Below are positions 26,369 to 34,494 of a stretch of DNA of 64,000 nt, piece by piece. The notes beneath the pieces were generated by a model. That model was not told the origin of the DNA and did not search any database. It saw only the letters and a list, made by a program, of their open reading frames with translations. Position 1 is the first letter of the stretch; each line of letters starts with the position of its first letter. The translations under genes and the position numbers were made by a program. This DNA is from Pelagerythrobacter aerophilus (GTDB lineage Bacteria; Pseudomonadota; Alphaproteobacteria; Sphingomonadales; Sphingomonadaceae): NCBI RefSeq assembly GCF_003581645.1, contig NZ_QXFK01000009.1, positions 38,197-102,196 of the forward strand, in the 5' to 3' direction.

Positions 26369-27591
26369 CTCTTCACCTCGTCGGCTGTGGTGGCAGGAGC
26401 GGGCACGGGTGGCAGTGTTGCGAGATAGTCGGCTACCGCCGCGCGATCGCGATCGTTCAAAGCGTTCGCGATCACATTCATCATCTTCTGGCGAGAATTG
26501 TCGCGCTCGCCCGATACCCATGCCGCAAGCTGCGAAGCGGTGTAAGACGGATGCTGCGCCGCTAGACCGGGAAAGCCCGGAGTGACACCGAAAGCCGATG
26601 GACCGTGGCACGATGTACAGGAGGGAACTCCGATCGACCAGTCACCTGAGAGGACGAGCTCGCGCCCCCGTTCGAGGTTACCGCCAAGAGAAGGTCGAGC
26701 GGTCGACGCCGCGCGCATCGAAGCGTAGTATCGACCGAGTCCCTCACGCTCAGTCTCAGAAAGCGAGCGGGCGACAAGCTCCATATTCTCATTGCGGCGT
26801 CGCCCCTCGGTGTAATCGAGCAGCTGCTTGGCAATATAGTCAGCGGGAAGTCCCGCGAGGCGCGGAACGGTATCGGCACCCTGCCCCCGGTCCCCATGGC
26901 ACGACGAGCAGGACCAGACCTCGCCGCGGCCTTGATTCACCAGTTCGAGAATGCCGGACGATATGCCCATGCCGCCTGCCAGGGGTTTCACTTCCGGCTG
27001 CGGGGAAAGCGAGGAATCGAACCTCGCGGCGATCTCTTGGCCTCCTGCAAACGGACCGGCATCGGCAATCTCGCGCCTGAGAGCCGCTACCCTTTCACCG
27101 GAGATTGCCTGTTTCCGACCCGCGAAGCGCGCCTGCAAATAGGTTGCGAGCCGGGCGATTTCCGCGTTGTCGAGCGCAGAGGCAAAGCTCGGCATATGAC
27201 CGTCAAAGGTTTCATCGCCCACTCTGATTGGTCCGTCGATGCCGCGCAGAAGTATGCTGGCGGCGATTTCCGGTCCCCCGGCGAGGAAAGGCGATTTGTC
27301 CAGCGGCGGAATGGCAAACTCGACGCCCTCGCCGCCAGGCTGGTGGCACGTCGTGCAATTGGCTTCGAACAGCTTGGCACCGGTCAGGCCGAGACCCTGT
27401 TCGCTTTGCGGCGAGAGCACCGTTTCGTCAGCCCGCCCGACAGCGACCGCATAGGAACTCTGATAAAGCAGAACTCCGCCCCAGAGTGCCAGCGCGACCG
27501 CGAACATGATGACGCCGATCGGTATCTGGCGCATCTCCTCGTAGGGTTCGAAGTTCTCGCCCGGACGCGAAGGTTCCTCGGGGCGCGTCAC
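26365..27591 (-). CDS. Membrane-anchored triheme cytochrome c (CcoP-like role)
   Basis: A 408-residue protein: a cytoplasmic N-terminus, one helix (IPIGVIMFAVALALWGGVLLY), then three cytochrome c domains with CTTCH, CSSCH and CTSCH. CcoP of standard cbb3 oxidases has two hemes; this protein has an extra domain. It sits directly after ccoO with a four-base overlap, so it should pass electrons to CcoN/CcoO or collect them from the TsdA-like cytochrome downstream. Methionine ligands are likely in the phrases DGHMPSF, NENMELV and QKMMNVI. Confidence 0.85.
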   Translation of the reverse strand: MTRPEEPSRPGENFEPYEEMRQIPIGVIMFAVALALWGGVLLYQSSYAVAVGRADETVLSPQSEQGLGLTGAKLFEANCTTCHQPGGEGVEFAIPPLDKSPFLAGGPEIAASILLRGIDGPIRVGDETFDGHMPSFASALDNAEIARLATYLQARFAGRKQAISGERVAALRREIADAGPFAGGQEIAARFDSSLSPQPEVKPLAGGMGISSGILELVNQGRGEVWSCSSCHGDRGQGADTVPRLAGLPADYIAKQLLDYTEGRRRNENMELVARSLSETEREGLGRYYASMRAASTARPSLGGNLERGRELVLSGDWSIGVPSCTSCHGPSAFGVTPGFPGLAAQHPSYTASQLAAWVSGERDNSRQKMMNVIANALNDRDRAAVADYLATLPPVPAPATTADEVKR

Positions 27592-28208
27592 TCGCGAGGC
27601 TCCCGGCTTTCATACCCGTAGTCGCGAACCGAATCCTCACCCGCGGGCATCGTGCGGTCGAGCGCCAGCAGGTAGGCCACGAGATCCTCGGCATCCTGCG
27701 TGGCTACAACGACACCCTGGTCGGGCGCATCATCCTTCGGGAGCGCGACGACGACATCCCCCGGTTCTGCCTCCGGTTTCACCTCGAACAGGTAGGGATA
27801 GGCGGGCATGATGCTCCAGTCGAAGATGGCGCGCGGTTGATAGAGATGCGTGAGGTGCCAGTCCCTGCTCGGAAGGCGAGCGCCGACGTTCAGCAGGTCG
27901 GGTCCGGTGCGCATGGTGCCAAGCTGGTGGGGACGATCGTAGACATAATCGGAGGCGACCGCGGCCCGCCCCCAGCCGCGCTGGGCATCGGGTGCCTGCT
28001 CGGGGCCACGCGGCTGCTGGCTGTGGCAATACACGCACCCCTGCTCGACATAGACCTCGCGACCGCGCAGCTCCTGCTGCGTATAGGGTTGCAGGCCCGG
28101 CGTTCCTTCGAGCGGCCTGATCTGCGCGGCTGGCGCAATGACCAGAAGCACGGTCGCGAAGGCCAGAATACCGAGAGCAACGGCGGCCAGAGGAACAATG
28201 CGGTTCAT
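27588..28208 (-). CDS. ccoO: cbb3-type cytochrome c oxidase subunit II (CcoO)
   Basis: A 206-residue monoheme protein with one N-terminal anchor helix (PLAAVALGILAFATVLLVIAP) and heme site CVYCHSQQPRG. The phrases GPDLLNVGARLPSRDWH and LYQPRAIFDWSIMPAYPYLF are typical of CcoO. It overlaps both neighbours by four bases. It should mediate electron transfer to the catalytic subunit. Confidence 0.9.
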   Translation of the reverse strand: MNRIVPLAAVALGILAFATVLLVIAPAAQIRPLEGTPGLQPYTQQELRGREVYVEQGCVYCHSQQPRGPEQAPDAQRGWGRAAVASDYVYDRPHQLGTMRTGPDLLNVGARLPSRDWHLTHLYQPRAIFDWSIMPAYPYLFEVKPEAEPGDVVVALPKDDAPDQGVVVATQDAEDLVAYLLALDRTMPAGEDSVRDYGYESREPRE

Positions 28209-29800
28209 GATTCTACGGCCGGTTCAGGATGGTACCCGGTTTGCGGAACCCAGGCGGGACCGCGAGCCAGCAGGGCAAGGACATGAATACCGAGAAGAAG
28301 GTGACCGGCGGTCATCAGCGCCCCGCCGACCGAGCGCCATTCGAGATAGACAAGCGTGACGCGTACGCTGTCGGCGAACGGACGGGTGGCATCGAGCATG
28401 GCGAAGCCCTGCAGCAATCCGCCCGCCGTGAGCGAAACAAAATAGATCGTGAAGCCGACCACGACGAGCCAGAAATGCCAGGCGATGGCGCGCGGCCATG
28501 GCCAGGCGCGCCCGGTGGTGCGCGGCAACATGTAGTAGATAGCGCCGAACATGATCAGCGACACGAAACCATAGGCTCCCAAGTGCGCATGACCCACGGT
28601 ATAATGCGTAAAGTGCGTAACCGAGTTCACGCTGCGCAAGGCTTCGATCGAGCCCTGAAACGAGGCGAGCGTATACATCAGCGCGCCGAAGGCGATGAAC
28701 CGCAAGGGCAGCGATTCCTTTACCGCCCACAGATTGCGGGCGACCAGGACGTGCTGGTTGATGGCCACGGCAATAACCGGGATGAACATCATGACCGAAT
28801 GCACGATCGACAGCGTGACGACCCACGTCGGAACCGGTCCGCCGATAAGATGATGCATGCCCACCTGGCTGTAGAACAGAGCGAGCCCCCAAAACCCCAG
28901 CAGGGACAGACTATAGGAATAGATCGGTTTGCCGATGATCTTGGGGATGAAGTAATAGGCAGCCCCGACCCCCAGGGGCGTCAGCCACAGGCCCAGGACA
29001 TTATGGGCGAACCACCAGTTTACGGTTGCCTCCTGCGCGCCGGAATGGATGTAGGGTATATTGGCGATGGCGAACAGGATCGGAAACCAGCAGAGCGCGG
29101 CGAGGTAATACCAGCCCGTGACATAGATATGATCGACGTCGCGCCGGGCCGCCGTCGCCAGGAGCGGGACGACGAAGAAGGCCCCCGCTACGGCGAGCAG
29201 GATGTCGATCTGCCAGGGTATCTCCAGCCACTCCTCACCGTCGGTCCAGCCATTGGCGATCGCAACAGCGCCTGAAGCCACACCGATATTCCAGAGTATC
29301 GCGCCGACAACGGGAAGGCGCGCGAAGCGCAGTGGAGTGTGGAAAATCCTCGGTGCCACCCACATCGCAACCGCGATGCCGGTCATCGAAAGCCAGCCAT
29401 AAGCGACAAGATTGAGATGTACGGTGCGTGCCCGGCCGAAGGTGAAAAACGCCTGCTCCGTCAAAAGATCCGGCAGATGAAGCTTGAGAGAGGCCAGCAG
29501 CCCGAAGGCCGATCCGATCACCAGCCAGAAGACCCCGCTCCCGACGAGCAGCAGGACGGCGGGGCGGGAAACAACGTCGAGACCGGCCCTGCGCACATCG
29601 TACTGGTTACGGTCGATTTCGGGGGCATGCTTCGGCGTGTCGACGTCAGGCGTCCCGGCCTCGCCTTCAGCGAAGATCGTGTACGCGTCTTCCTGCTCGA
29701 CCTTCAGCTGATGATTGCTGATCGCCCAGATAAGTCCCGCGAGCGCAAGCAGTGACACGGCAAAGCTGAGCGCCAATAGAAGCCCGACAGTCAGCGGCAT
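28205..29800 (-). CDS. ccoN: cbb3-type oxidase catalytic subunit CcoN with CcoS-like N-terminus
   Basis: A 531-residue heme-copper oxidase subunit I. Ligand histidines appear in RTVHLNLVAYGWLS, NWWFAHNVLGLWLTP, QVGMHHLIGGP and HYTVGHAHLGAYGF. Ahead of the normal subunit, residues 1-50 form an extra helix plus the segment LLALAGLIWAISNHQLK then VEQEDAYTIF, which resembles the small assembly protein CcoS (helix, FWAL..GQ.DD, acidic tail). A 30-residue linker then joins it to the first CcoN helix. No separate ccoS or ccoQ is visible. First gene of the operon 29800-23197. The start is at the ATG at 29800; no strong ribosome site is obvious. Confidence 0.88.
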   Translation of the reverse strand: MPLTVGLLLALSFAVSLLALAGLIWAISNHQLKVEQEDAYTIFAEGEAGTPDVDTPKHAPEIDRNQYDVRRAGLDVVSRPAVLLLVGSGVFWLVIGSAFGLLASLKLHLPDLLTEQAFFTFGRARTVHLNLVAYGWLSMTGIAVAMWVAPRIFHTPLRFARLPVVGAILWNIGVASGAVAIANGWTDGEEWLEIPWQIDILLAVAGAFFVVPLLATAARRDVDHIYVTGWYYLAALCWFPILFAIANIPYIHSGAQEATVNWWFAHNVLGLWLTPLGVGAAYYFIPKIIGKPIYSYSLSLLGFWGLALFYSQVGMHHLIGGPVPTWVVTLSIVHSVMMFIPVIAVAINQHVLVARNLWAVKESLPLRFIAFGALMYTLASFQGSIEALRSVNSVTHFTHYTVGHAHLGAYGFVSLIMFGAIYYMLPRTTGRAWPWPRAIAWHFWLVVVGFTIYFVSLTAGGLLQGFAMLDATRPFADSVRVTLVYLEWRSVGGALMTAGHLLLGIHVLALLARGPAWVPQTGYHPEPAVES

Positions 29801-30071
29801 GCGAGCCTCGCTGCCAAAAATATCGAATTATTTGCCCGGGAAAAACTTGCGATCGGGCGAGCGCTAGTTGGATGCGGCACGGTTCAATCCATAATCCGGG
29901 AAAAAGAGGGCGTCCCCCAGCCTCGCGCTGTTGCTGGACACACCCGCCGAACCGATCTGGATTTCGAGGGCCCTCGCCATCCAGCGCCAATCTCGATCAT
30001 TCTCGCCTCTCTCCCGCACACGCAGTCCGGAGTGTACTCCTCCGGTGAACTGGCGCGCATGTTCCGCGAAC

Positions 30072-30088
30072 CTTAAGGCAGTCTTAAG
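30072..30088. promoter_or_regulatory. Perfect TTAAG-type box upstream of cbb3-like operon
   Basis: CTTAAG-GCAGT-CTTAAG, the only site in the window with two perfect palindromic halves. It lies 271 bases upstream of ccoN and 132 bases before the box of the RNA/acfC-like promoter, so its target is uncertain; no clear -10 lies at the usual distance on either strand. Confidence 0.5.
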
Positions 30089-30203
30089 AGAAAGGCGCGC
30101 GCCTCCGCCGCTGTGTTACCGCTCCCAATCTCCCTCGTGACGAAAGTACCTCGTACACAGTCCAAACGGAGTCATTGGTGGTGGGCGTATACTTTTCCAG
30201 CCA

Positions 30204-30220
30204 CCTAAGCTTGCCTTAAG
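30204..30220 (+). promoter_or_regulatory. TTAAG-type box (RNA/acfC-like promoter)
   Basis: CCTAAG-CTTGC-CTTAAG, followed 18 bases later by TTAAAT (30239-30244) as a -10 candidate. The box is nearly identical to the one before the second SoxB-like gene (32733-32749): one base differs over 18. Transcription would start near 30251. Confidence 0.6.
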
Positions 30221-30250
30221 ATTGGCAGGCGAGCCTGCTTAAATTGTGTG

Positions 30251-30416
30251 GTTCCGGCTTCGACCGCCAGCAAGGTGGGTCGCTGATTTGTTTTTTGAAA
30301 GGTCGACTATTTCCAGAACTCGCAATCTCGATCGCTCCACCCATCCTCTCCCCCCGAACGGGGCGTTCGGTCGGGCTCCCTGCCAAGACAGTCTCTTGGC
30401 AGGGAGCTCTTTTTTG
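30251..30416 (+). ncRNA. Candidate small RNA or transcription attenuator, about 165 nt
   Basis: From the predicted start near 30251 the sequence has no convincing coding frame. It contains a pyrimidine-rich stretch (30335-30353, CTCCACCCATCCTCTCCCC) of the anti-Shine-Dalgarno kind common in alphaproteobacterial small RNAs. A hairpin CCGAACG-GGG-CGTTCGG (30354-30370) follows, then a very strong terminator. The next gene, acfC-like, begins about 100 bases beyond. It can therefore be a free small RNA of the TTAAG regulon, or a leader that attenuates acfC expression. The 5' end is predicted only from the box and -10. Confidence 0.45.
30375..30415 (+). terminator. Strong intrinsic terminator upstream of acfC-like gene
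   Basis: Perfect 14-base stem (30375-30388 with 30394-30407), a five-base loop CAGTC, and a run of six T at 30410-30415. It stands in an intergenic region in front of a gene in the same direction, which is what suggests a small RNA or attenuator. Confidence 0.85.
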
Positions 30417-30514
30417 TTCGGGAACTGGGGGGAATTCTACCGTTAGAGGATCAAGCCGCGCGGGCGTCCACCTGCGCATTCCGATCGACGATGCAAGCAC
30501 GGGGTACAGGATCG

Positions 30515-31321
30515 ATGAGCGAGAAGAATATCGAGATATTGACCCGGCGTACCCTCCTCGCACTTTGCGGTGCGGTTGGCATGATCACCTTCACGGGTGC
30601 ATGTACGACGCTAGCTGCCGAGCCGACCGCGGATTCGATACATGTTTATGGCCCCGGTGGACCTGCCCCGGCCATGAAAGCCGCGGCGGAACTCTTCGAG
30701 CAGCGCACCGGTACCCGCGTCACGATCATGTCCGGCCCCCTGCCGAAATGGAAGGATGCGGCGCGGCTCAATGCAGACCTCATTTTCTCGGGCAGCGAGA
30801 ACATGATGACCGAGTTGTCGACCGTGTTCGAAGGACAGATCGACACATCGACGGTCGAGCCGCTCTACATCAGGCCTTCGACTATCCTGGTCAGGCCGGG
30901 CAATCCCAAGGCCATCACCGGCATTCGCGGTCTTGCCTCGGGCGGCAGGCGCGTGATGGTTGTTGCCGGAGCTGGCCAGATCGGAATGTGGGAAGATGTC
31001 GCGGCGCGTAGCGGCGAGCGCGAATTGCTCGCCGGTTTCCGTGCCAATATCGTGGCTTTCGCCGACAACAGCGGTGCGGCGCTCGAGCGCTGGAAGAGCG
31101 ATCCGACCATCGATGCTTGGCTAATCTGGAATCATTGGCAAATCGCCAATCCGGAGATCGCGGACCAGGTCCCGGTTGAATCCGATCTGACCATCTGGCG
31201 GCCGATGGATATTGCATTTACCTATAAGGGCAAGGGAGATGCGGATACGCGCGCGTTCGCCCGATTCCTGACATCAAGCGAAGCGAGGGCGATCTTTGAA
31301 TCGCAAGGCTGGAAGCGATAG
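30515..31321 (+). CDS. AcfC-like periplasmic substrate-binding protein
   Basis: A 268-residue binding protein with a twin-arginine signal (LTRRTLLALCGAVG). The mature sequence has the AcfC-family pattern: HVYGPGGPAPAMKAAAELFE, DLIFSGSENMMTELS, LYIRPSTILVRPGNPK and VVAGAGQIGMWED. AcfC-type proteins belong to the ModA/sulfate-binding superfamily; the ligand is unknown. No permease is adjacent. I use the ATG at 30515 (AGGA before it); an ATG at 30491 would add eight residues. It sits beyond the terminator at 30375-30415, so expression may depend on readthrough. Confidence 0.8.
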   Translation: MSEKNIEILTRRTLLALCGAVGMITFTGACTTLAAEPTADSIHVYGPGGPAPAMKAAAELFEQRTGTRVTIMSGPLPKWKDAARLNADLIFSGSENMMTELSTVFEGQIDTSTVEPLYIRPSTILVRPGNPKAITGIRGLASGGRRVMVVAGAGQIGMWEDVAARSGERELLAGFRANIVAFADNSGAALERWKSDPTIDAWLIWNHWQIANPEIADQVPVESDLTIWRPMDIAFTYKGKGDADTRAFARFLTSSEARAIFESQGWKR

Positions 31322-31409
31322 GCCGCTCTCCGGTAGGATTCGCGGATACCGGGCACATGAAAGGGGATGGCTTCGTGGTTCCATGACAACCGTCCAGCCG
31401 CAGGGGTGG

Positions 31410-31432
31410 CCCCTCAGCGTGTGGCTGAGGGG
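31410..31432. terminator. Hairpin between convergent acfC-like and DUF2493 genes
   Basis: CCCCTCAGC-GTGTG-GCTGAGGGG, a perfect nine-base stem that includes the last codons of the DUF2493 gene. No long T-run follows on the plus strand. Probably a bidirectional stop for the two convergent genes. Confidence 0.45.
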
Positions 31433-32343
31433 AGAATGCGCCGATCGACGATGGTTACGCGCCGAAGTTTTGCCTCGATGACCAGTCGCTCGAGTACGCC
31501 ATTCCCCGCAAAGGCGACGACATAGCGGGGCTTCAGGTCGAGCATCTGCTCGTTGCGCTTGAACCCTGCACGTGCGCCAAGCCGCCTGTCGAGCGAGAAA
31601 ACGAGCTGCTGCACATTATGGCGTTCGGCCCAGCTCGCTGCGAGCCGGTCGGCACCCTTGCTGTCACCGCCATGGACCAGAAACATGTCGGGAACCCGGT
31701 CACGGACCTTGTCGAGGGTCGCCCAAACCGCATTTGCGAACATCTTGGCTCCATCGGTGCTTGGGAAGGACGAACGGCCCCCTGCAAAGACGACCGGTGT
31801 CCCTTCGGGTGAGTGGGCATTGCGACGTCGCTCGGCGCGTGCCCGCAGGAAGTCCCGGGCGTCGATGACGGCCGATGTGAAGGTCCCGGAATGGCGCGAA
31901 CGGGAACCGGACATGGGCCGCCAGGACGAGCCCATTTCTTCTCGGTACAAGGTGGCCGCCATTTCTCGCATCTGTTCAAACGCAACCATGCTGGCCTCGG
32001 CCGCCTGCGCGCGTCCGATCTGTTCCTCAAGGTTGCTCGAATGCACTTCGGAGCCGTCGGCGCACGCAAGCAAGGCTCGTATTTCGTTGCTCGCGCGGTC
32101 GAGCTGGGATGATTTGCGCGTAGCTGCGCGGTGAAAGAGATTGACGAACCCCCAGGCGATGTCCTCGGCATCGGCCTCGAGCGCCGTACCGGCGAACATC
32201 GAAAAGAGATCCGACCAGACGCCTGTGAGCGTTTGATCGATGGCATCGTCGCACGGAAAGTCGGTCTGATCGAAAGGTGCCGGTTTGATACTGAAACCTG
32301 ACAGATCGAGCCCTGCCAGTTGTTCGATGAAGCTGTTATACAT
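31414..32343 (-). CDS. DUF2493 (SLOG/YspA-like) plasmid-backbone protein
   Basis: A 309-residue protein. The C-terminal third (from about residue 180) is the DUF2493 Rossmann-like SLOG domain: VVFAGGRSSF, FLVHGGDSKGADRLAASWAERH and YVVAFAGNGVLERLVIEAK. The N-terminal part is mostly helical with no assigned function. SLOG domains bind nucleotide-derived ligands. Genes of this type are common on alphaproteobacterial plasmids beside ardC, parB and Toprim genes, as found at the right end of this window, so its presence here marks a composite structure. The ATG follows ATCAGGAGACCAGATC, a ribosome site also used by the other backbone genes. Confidence 0.8.
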   Translation of the reverse strand: MYNSFIEQLAGLDLSGFSIKPAPFDQTDFPCDDAIDQTLTGVWSDLFSMFAGTALEADAEDIAWGFVNLFHRAATRKSSQLDRASNEIRALLACADGSEVHSSNLEEQIGRAQAAEASMVAFEQMREMAATLYREEMGSSWRPMSGSRSRHSGTFTSAVIDARDFLRARAERRRNAHSPEGTPVVFAGGRSSFPSTDGAKMFANAVWATLDKVRDRVPDMFLVHGGDSKGADRLAASWAERHNVQQLVFSLDRRLGARAGFKRNEQMLDLKPRYVVAFAGNGVLERLVIEAKLRRVTIVDRRILPSATR

Positions 32344-32461
32344 GATCTGGTCTCCTGATTTTTAGCGGCGGAGCGAAGACTCGATTTGCTCACCTCGTCA
32401 CCGGTCCGCCGGAGCCCGATCAGGGCCGGGACAAGGGGGCGGGCGCACCGCGAGAGCGGGA

Positions 32462-32522
32462 AACCTGCGGCCCTAGGCTGGCGCGGGCCACACGGGCCGA
32501 CGGGCCGCAGGTTGCGCCAGCC
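32462..32522. repeat. Interleaved inverted repeats with pseudoknot topology
   Basis: AACCTGCGGCCC (32462-32473) pairs with GGGCCGCAGGTT (32502-32513), 12 of 12. GGCTGGCGC (32476-32484) pairs with GCGCCAGCC (32514-32522), 9 of 9. Order A-B-A'-B' means both stems can form together only as an H-type pseudoknot, or they exclude each other as alternative folds. It lies 120 bases upstream of the DUF2493 plasmid gene. It could be a structured RNA leader, a replication or transfer site, or a protein-binding site. Confidence 0.6.
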
Positions 32523-32732
32523 CCCGCCCGGCCCAGGGCCTCTCCGAGCGGTCCAGGGACGGGAAACATCGACCTGTCGCGCCGATGAAGAGCCTGGAGC
32601 GGTTCGAGGAAAGCAACTGGATGGCGGCTCGCCGATGTCGTCTTCCGGACGCAAGTGCCCGCCGCTTTCCTGTCTTGCATGGTCATCGGGTCCCACCGTG
32701 TTTCCCGTGCGCGCTAATCGGCGAAAAGCCGA

Positions 32733-32749
32733 CCTAAGTTTGCCTTAAG
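32733..32749 (+). promoter_or_regulatory. TTAAG-type box (second SoxB-like gene promoter)
   Basis: CCTAAG-TTTGC-CTTAAG, followed 19 bases later by TCAAAAT as -10 candidate and 44 bases later by the GTG start. Nearly identical to the box at 30204-30220. Confidence 0.6.
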
Positions 32750-32793
32750 CTTGCCCTGCAATTCGCTCTCAAAATCGTGAGGGGAGAGATTGC

Positions 32794-34452
32794 GTGGTAC
32801 TGAACTTCAAGCGTTCCACCGTATTCATGTCCGCCGCCGCCTTGGCTCTAGGCGGCGTGGCCAACGCCGCTTCCGCATCGGATGCGGAACCGACTGGCGC
32901 CCAATCAGAGGATTCTGTGGAGGTTACGATCCTCCAGCTTGCCGACCTGCATGGACAGATGGACCCCCACCAGGATCTGTTTCTCGAAGACGGCGAAATC
33001 GTCTTCCGCGAGCGTGGCGGTCTTGCCCATATCAAGACGCTGGTCGAACAGGAACGCGCGGCCAACCCGGGACGAACGCTTCTGATCGACGCGGGCGATC
33101 TTTACCAGGGCGACGGCTATTCGGCCATGTCCAAAGGCGAGGCCCTGATCGGCCCGCTGCGCCATCTCAAATATGACGTGATCGTGCCGGGCAACTGGGC
33201 GGTGGTCTATGGCAAGGACCAGATGATCAGGCTCGAGAACAACCTCGGGACGACACCGATCGTCGAGAACATCTATCATGCCGACACCTTCGAGCCGATC
33301 TACGAGCAGACCATGATCCGCGAGATCGAGGGTGTGAGGCTCGGTTTCCTGGGTCTCGATGATCCTGATGTCCCGCGGCGGCAGAACCCTGCGATGAGCG
33401 ATGGCTTGGTGTTCAGCGAGGTCGACGGTCGCCTCAAGAACAAGATCGATGAGTTCGTGGCAGCCAACGATATCGATGTGATGTTTCTCATCACTCATCT
33501 TGGGGTCTTCAAGCAGATTGCCATTGCCGACAGTCCGGTCAGCGAGCACGTCGATTACGTGCTCGGCAGCGACACGCACGAACGCATCAGGCAGCCTTTG
33601 CAACGGCGCCATGCGAAAGTGACCGAACCGGGTGCCTTTGGCACTTTCGTCGGCAAGCTCACGCTGACGATCAGTGATGGCGAGGTTGTCGGCGACAGCT
33701 ATGAACTGCTCGACGTCGACCCGGATAAGTATCCAGCCGATCCCCAAATGGCCGCTCTCATAGAGCAGGCAAAGGCTCCGCACCGCGAGGAACTAGAGCG
33801 GGTGATGGGGTACACCTCGACCCCCATCTATCGTTATCTCACCGTCGAGACGCCGATGGACAACATGATAACCGACGCGTTTCGCTGGAAAACAGGCACG
33901 CAGATCGCGCTTTCCAATGGCTTCCGTTACGGCAATCCCGTCGTACCGCAAAACGGTCGACCGGCGCCGATCACCATGGCGAACCTGTGGAACTGGATGC
34001 CGCTCAATACCAAGCTCAAGACAGGAAAGGTCAAGGGTGAGGTGTTGCACCAGTGGCTGGAAAACGAGGTCAACAACGCCTTCTCGCCCAAGCCGGCCTA
34101 GCGCTTCGGAGGCTATCTGGTCCGCTTTTCCGGTATCAGAATGCGCTTCGAGCCATCGCTCCCGAAGGGGCAGCGCATTACCGAGCTGCTGGTCGATGGA
34201 CAGCCCTACCGGGCCGACGCAACCTACACCGTGACTTCCGTCATCCGTACAGGCGCGCCCGAAAGCAATTTCAACCGGCTACCCAATGTTACGGACGTCG
34301 AGGAACAGCCCTTCACCGTGCACGAAGCCATCGCCGGCTATTTGGACGAACAGGGCACCATTTCACCGAAACTCGACGGCAGGGCCGTTTCGAATGAGCT
34401 TGGCGAATACAGCTTCTCCACCATTCCAGGCGCGGATTACGAATTTCGCTAG
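32794..34452 (+). pseudogene. SoxB-like/5'-nucleotidase family gene interrupted by TAG
   Basis: A secreted two-domain enzyme gene (GTG start behind GGGGAGAG; signal peptide to about residue 26). Metal-site motifs are DLHG (51-54), DAGD (99-102), THLG (234-237) and SDTHE (259-263). The catalytic motif is PGNWAVVYG (132-140), SoxB-like rather than GNHD, and the usual GHTH has lost its first His. After codon 435 an in-frame TAG (34099-34101) interrupts the C-terminal domain. The same frame then continues for 116 codons with clear family sequence (RFGGYLVRFSGIRMRF to the end). CAG to TAG is the simplest cause. It may be a recent pseudogene, a truncated product, or a readthrough gene. DsrE-like follows 42 bases later. 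Confidence 0.75.
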
Positions 34453-34494
34453 ACCGATCAACAAACCCAACATTTCACAAGGAAAGACAACGAT

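Larger units (their letters stand above)
29801..30514. other. Intergenic region with two regulatory boxes and an RNA leader
   Basis: This 714-base gap separates the oxidase operon from the AcfC-like gene. It contains a palindrome CGAGGGCCCTCG (29965-29976), an inverted repeat GGAGT-GT-ACTCC (30029-30040), two TTAAG-type boxes (30072-30088 and 30204-30220), an AT-rich -10 candidate (30239-30244), and a strong intrinsic terminator (30375-30415). The short open frames here have no ribosome sites or recognisable products. No FNR-type TTGAT-N4-ATCAA site was seen upstream of ccoN. Confidence 0.5.
32344..32793. other. GC-rich intergenic region with interleaved inverted repeats
   Basis: This 450-base divergent gap holds two interlocking perfect inverted repeats (32462-32522, listed separately) and, near the right end, a TTAAG-type box and the promoter of the SoxB-like gene. 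A minus-strand open frame (32420-32686) has no recognisable product or ribosome site. Nothing else is evident. Confidence 0.5.

Noticed and set aside
29801..30071. Possible FNR or other oxygen-regulator site before ccoN
   Set aside because: No TTGAT-N4-ATCAA or close variant was seen in the gap.
30246..30446. Short plus-strand frame across the RNA candidate
   Set aside because: No ribosome site and it runs through the terminator; non-coding RNA explains the region better.
32420..32686. 88-codon minus-strand frame upstream of DUF2493
   Set aside because: Covers the interleaved repeats, lacks a ribosome site and looks like GC-rich spill-over.
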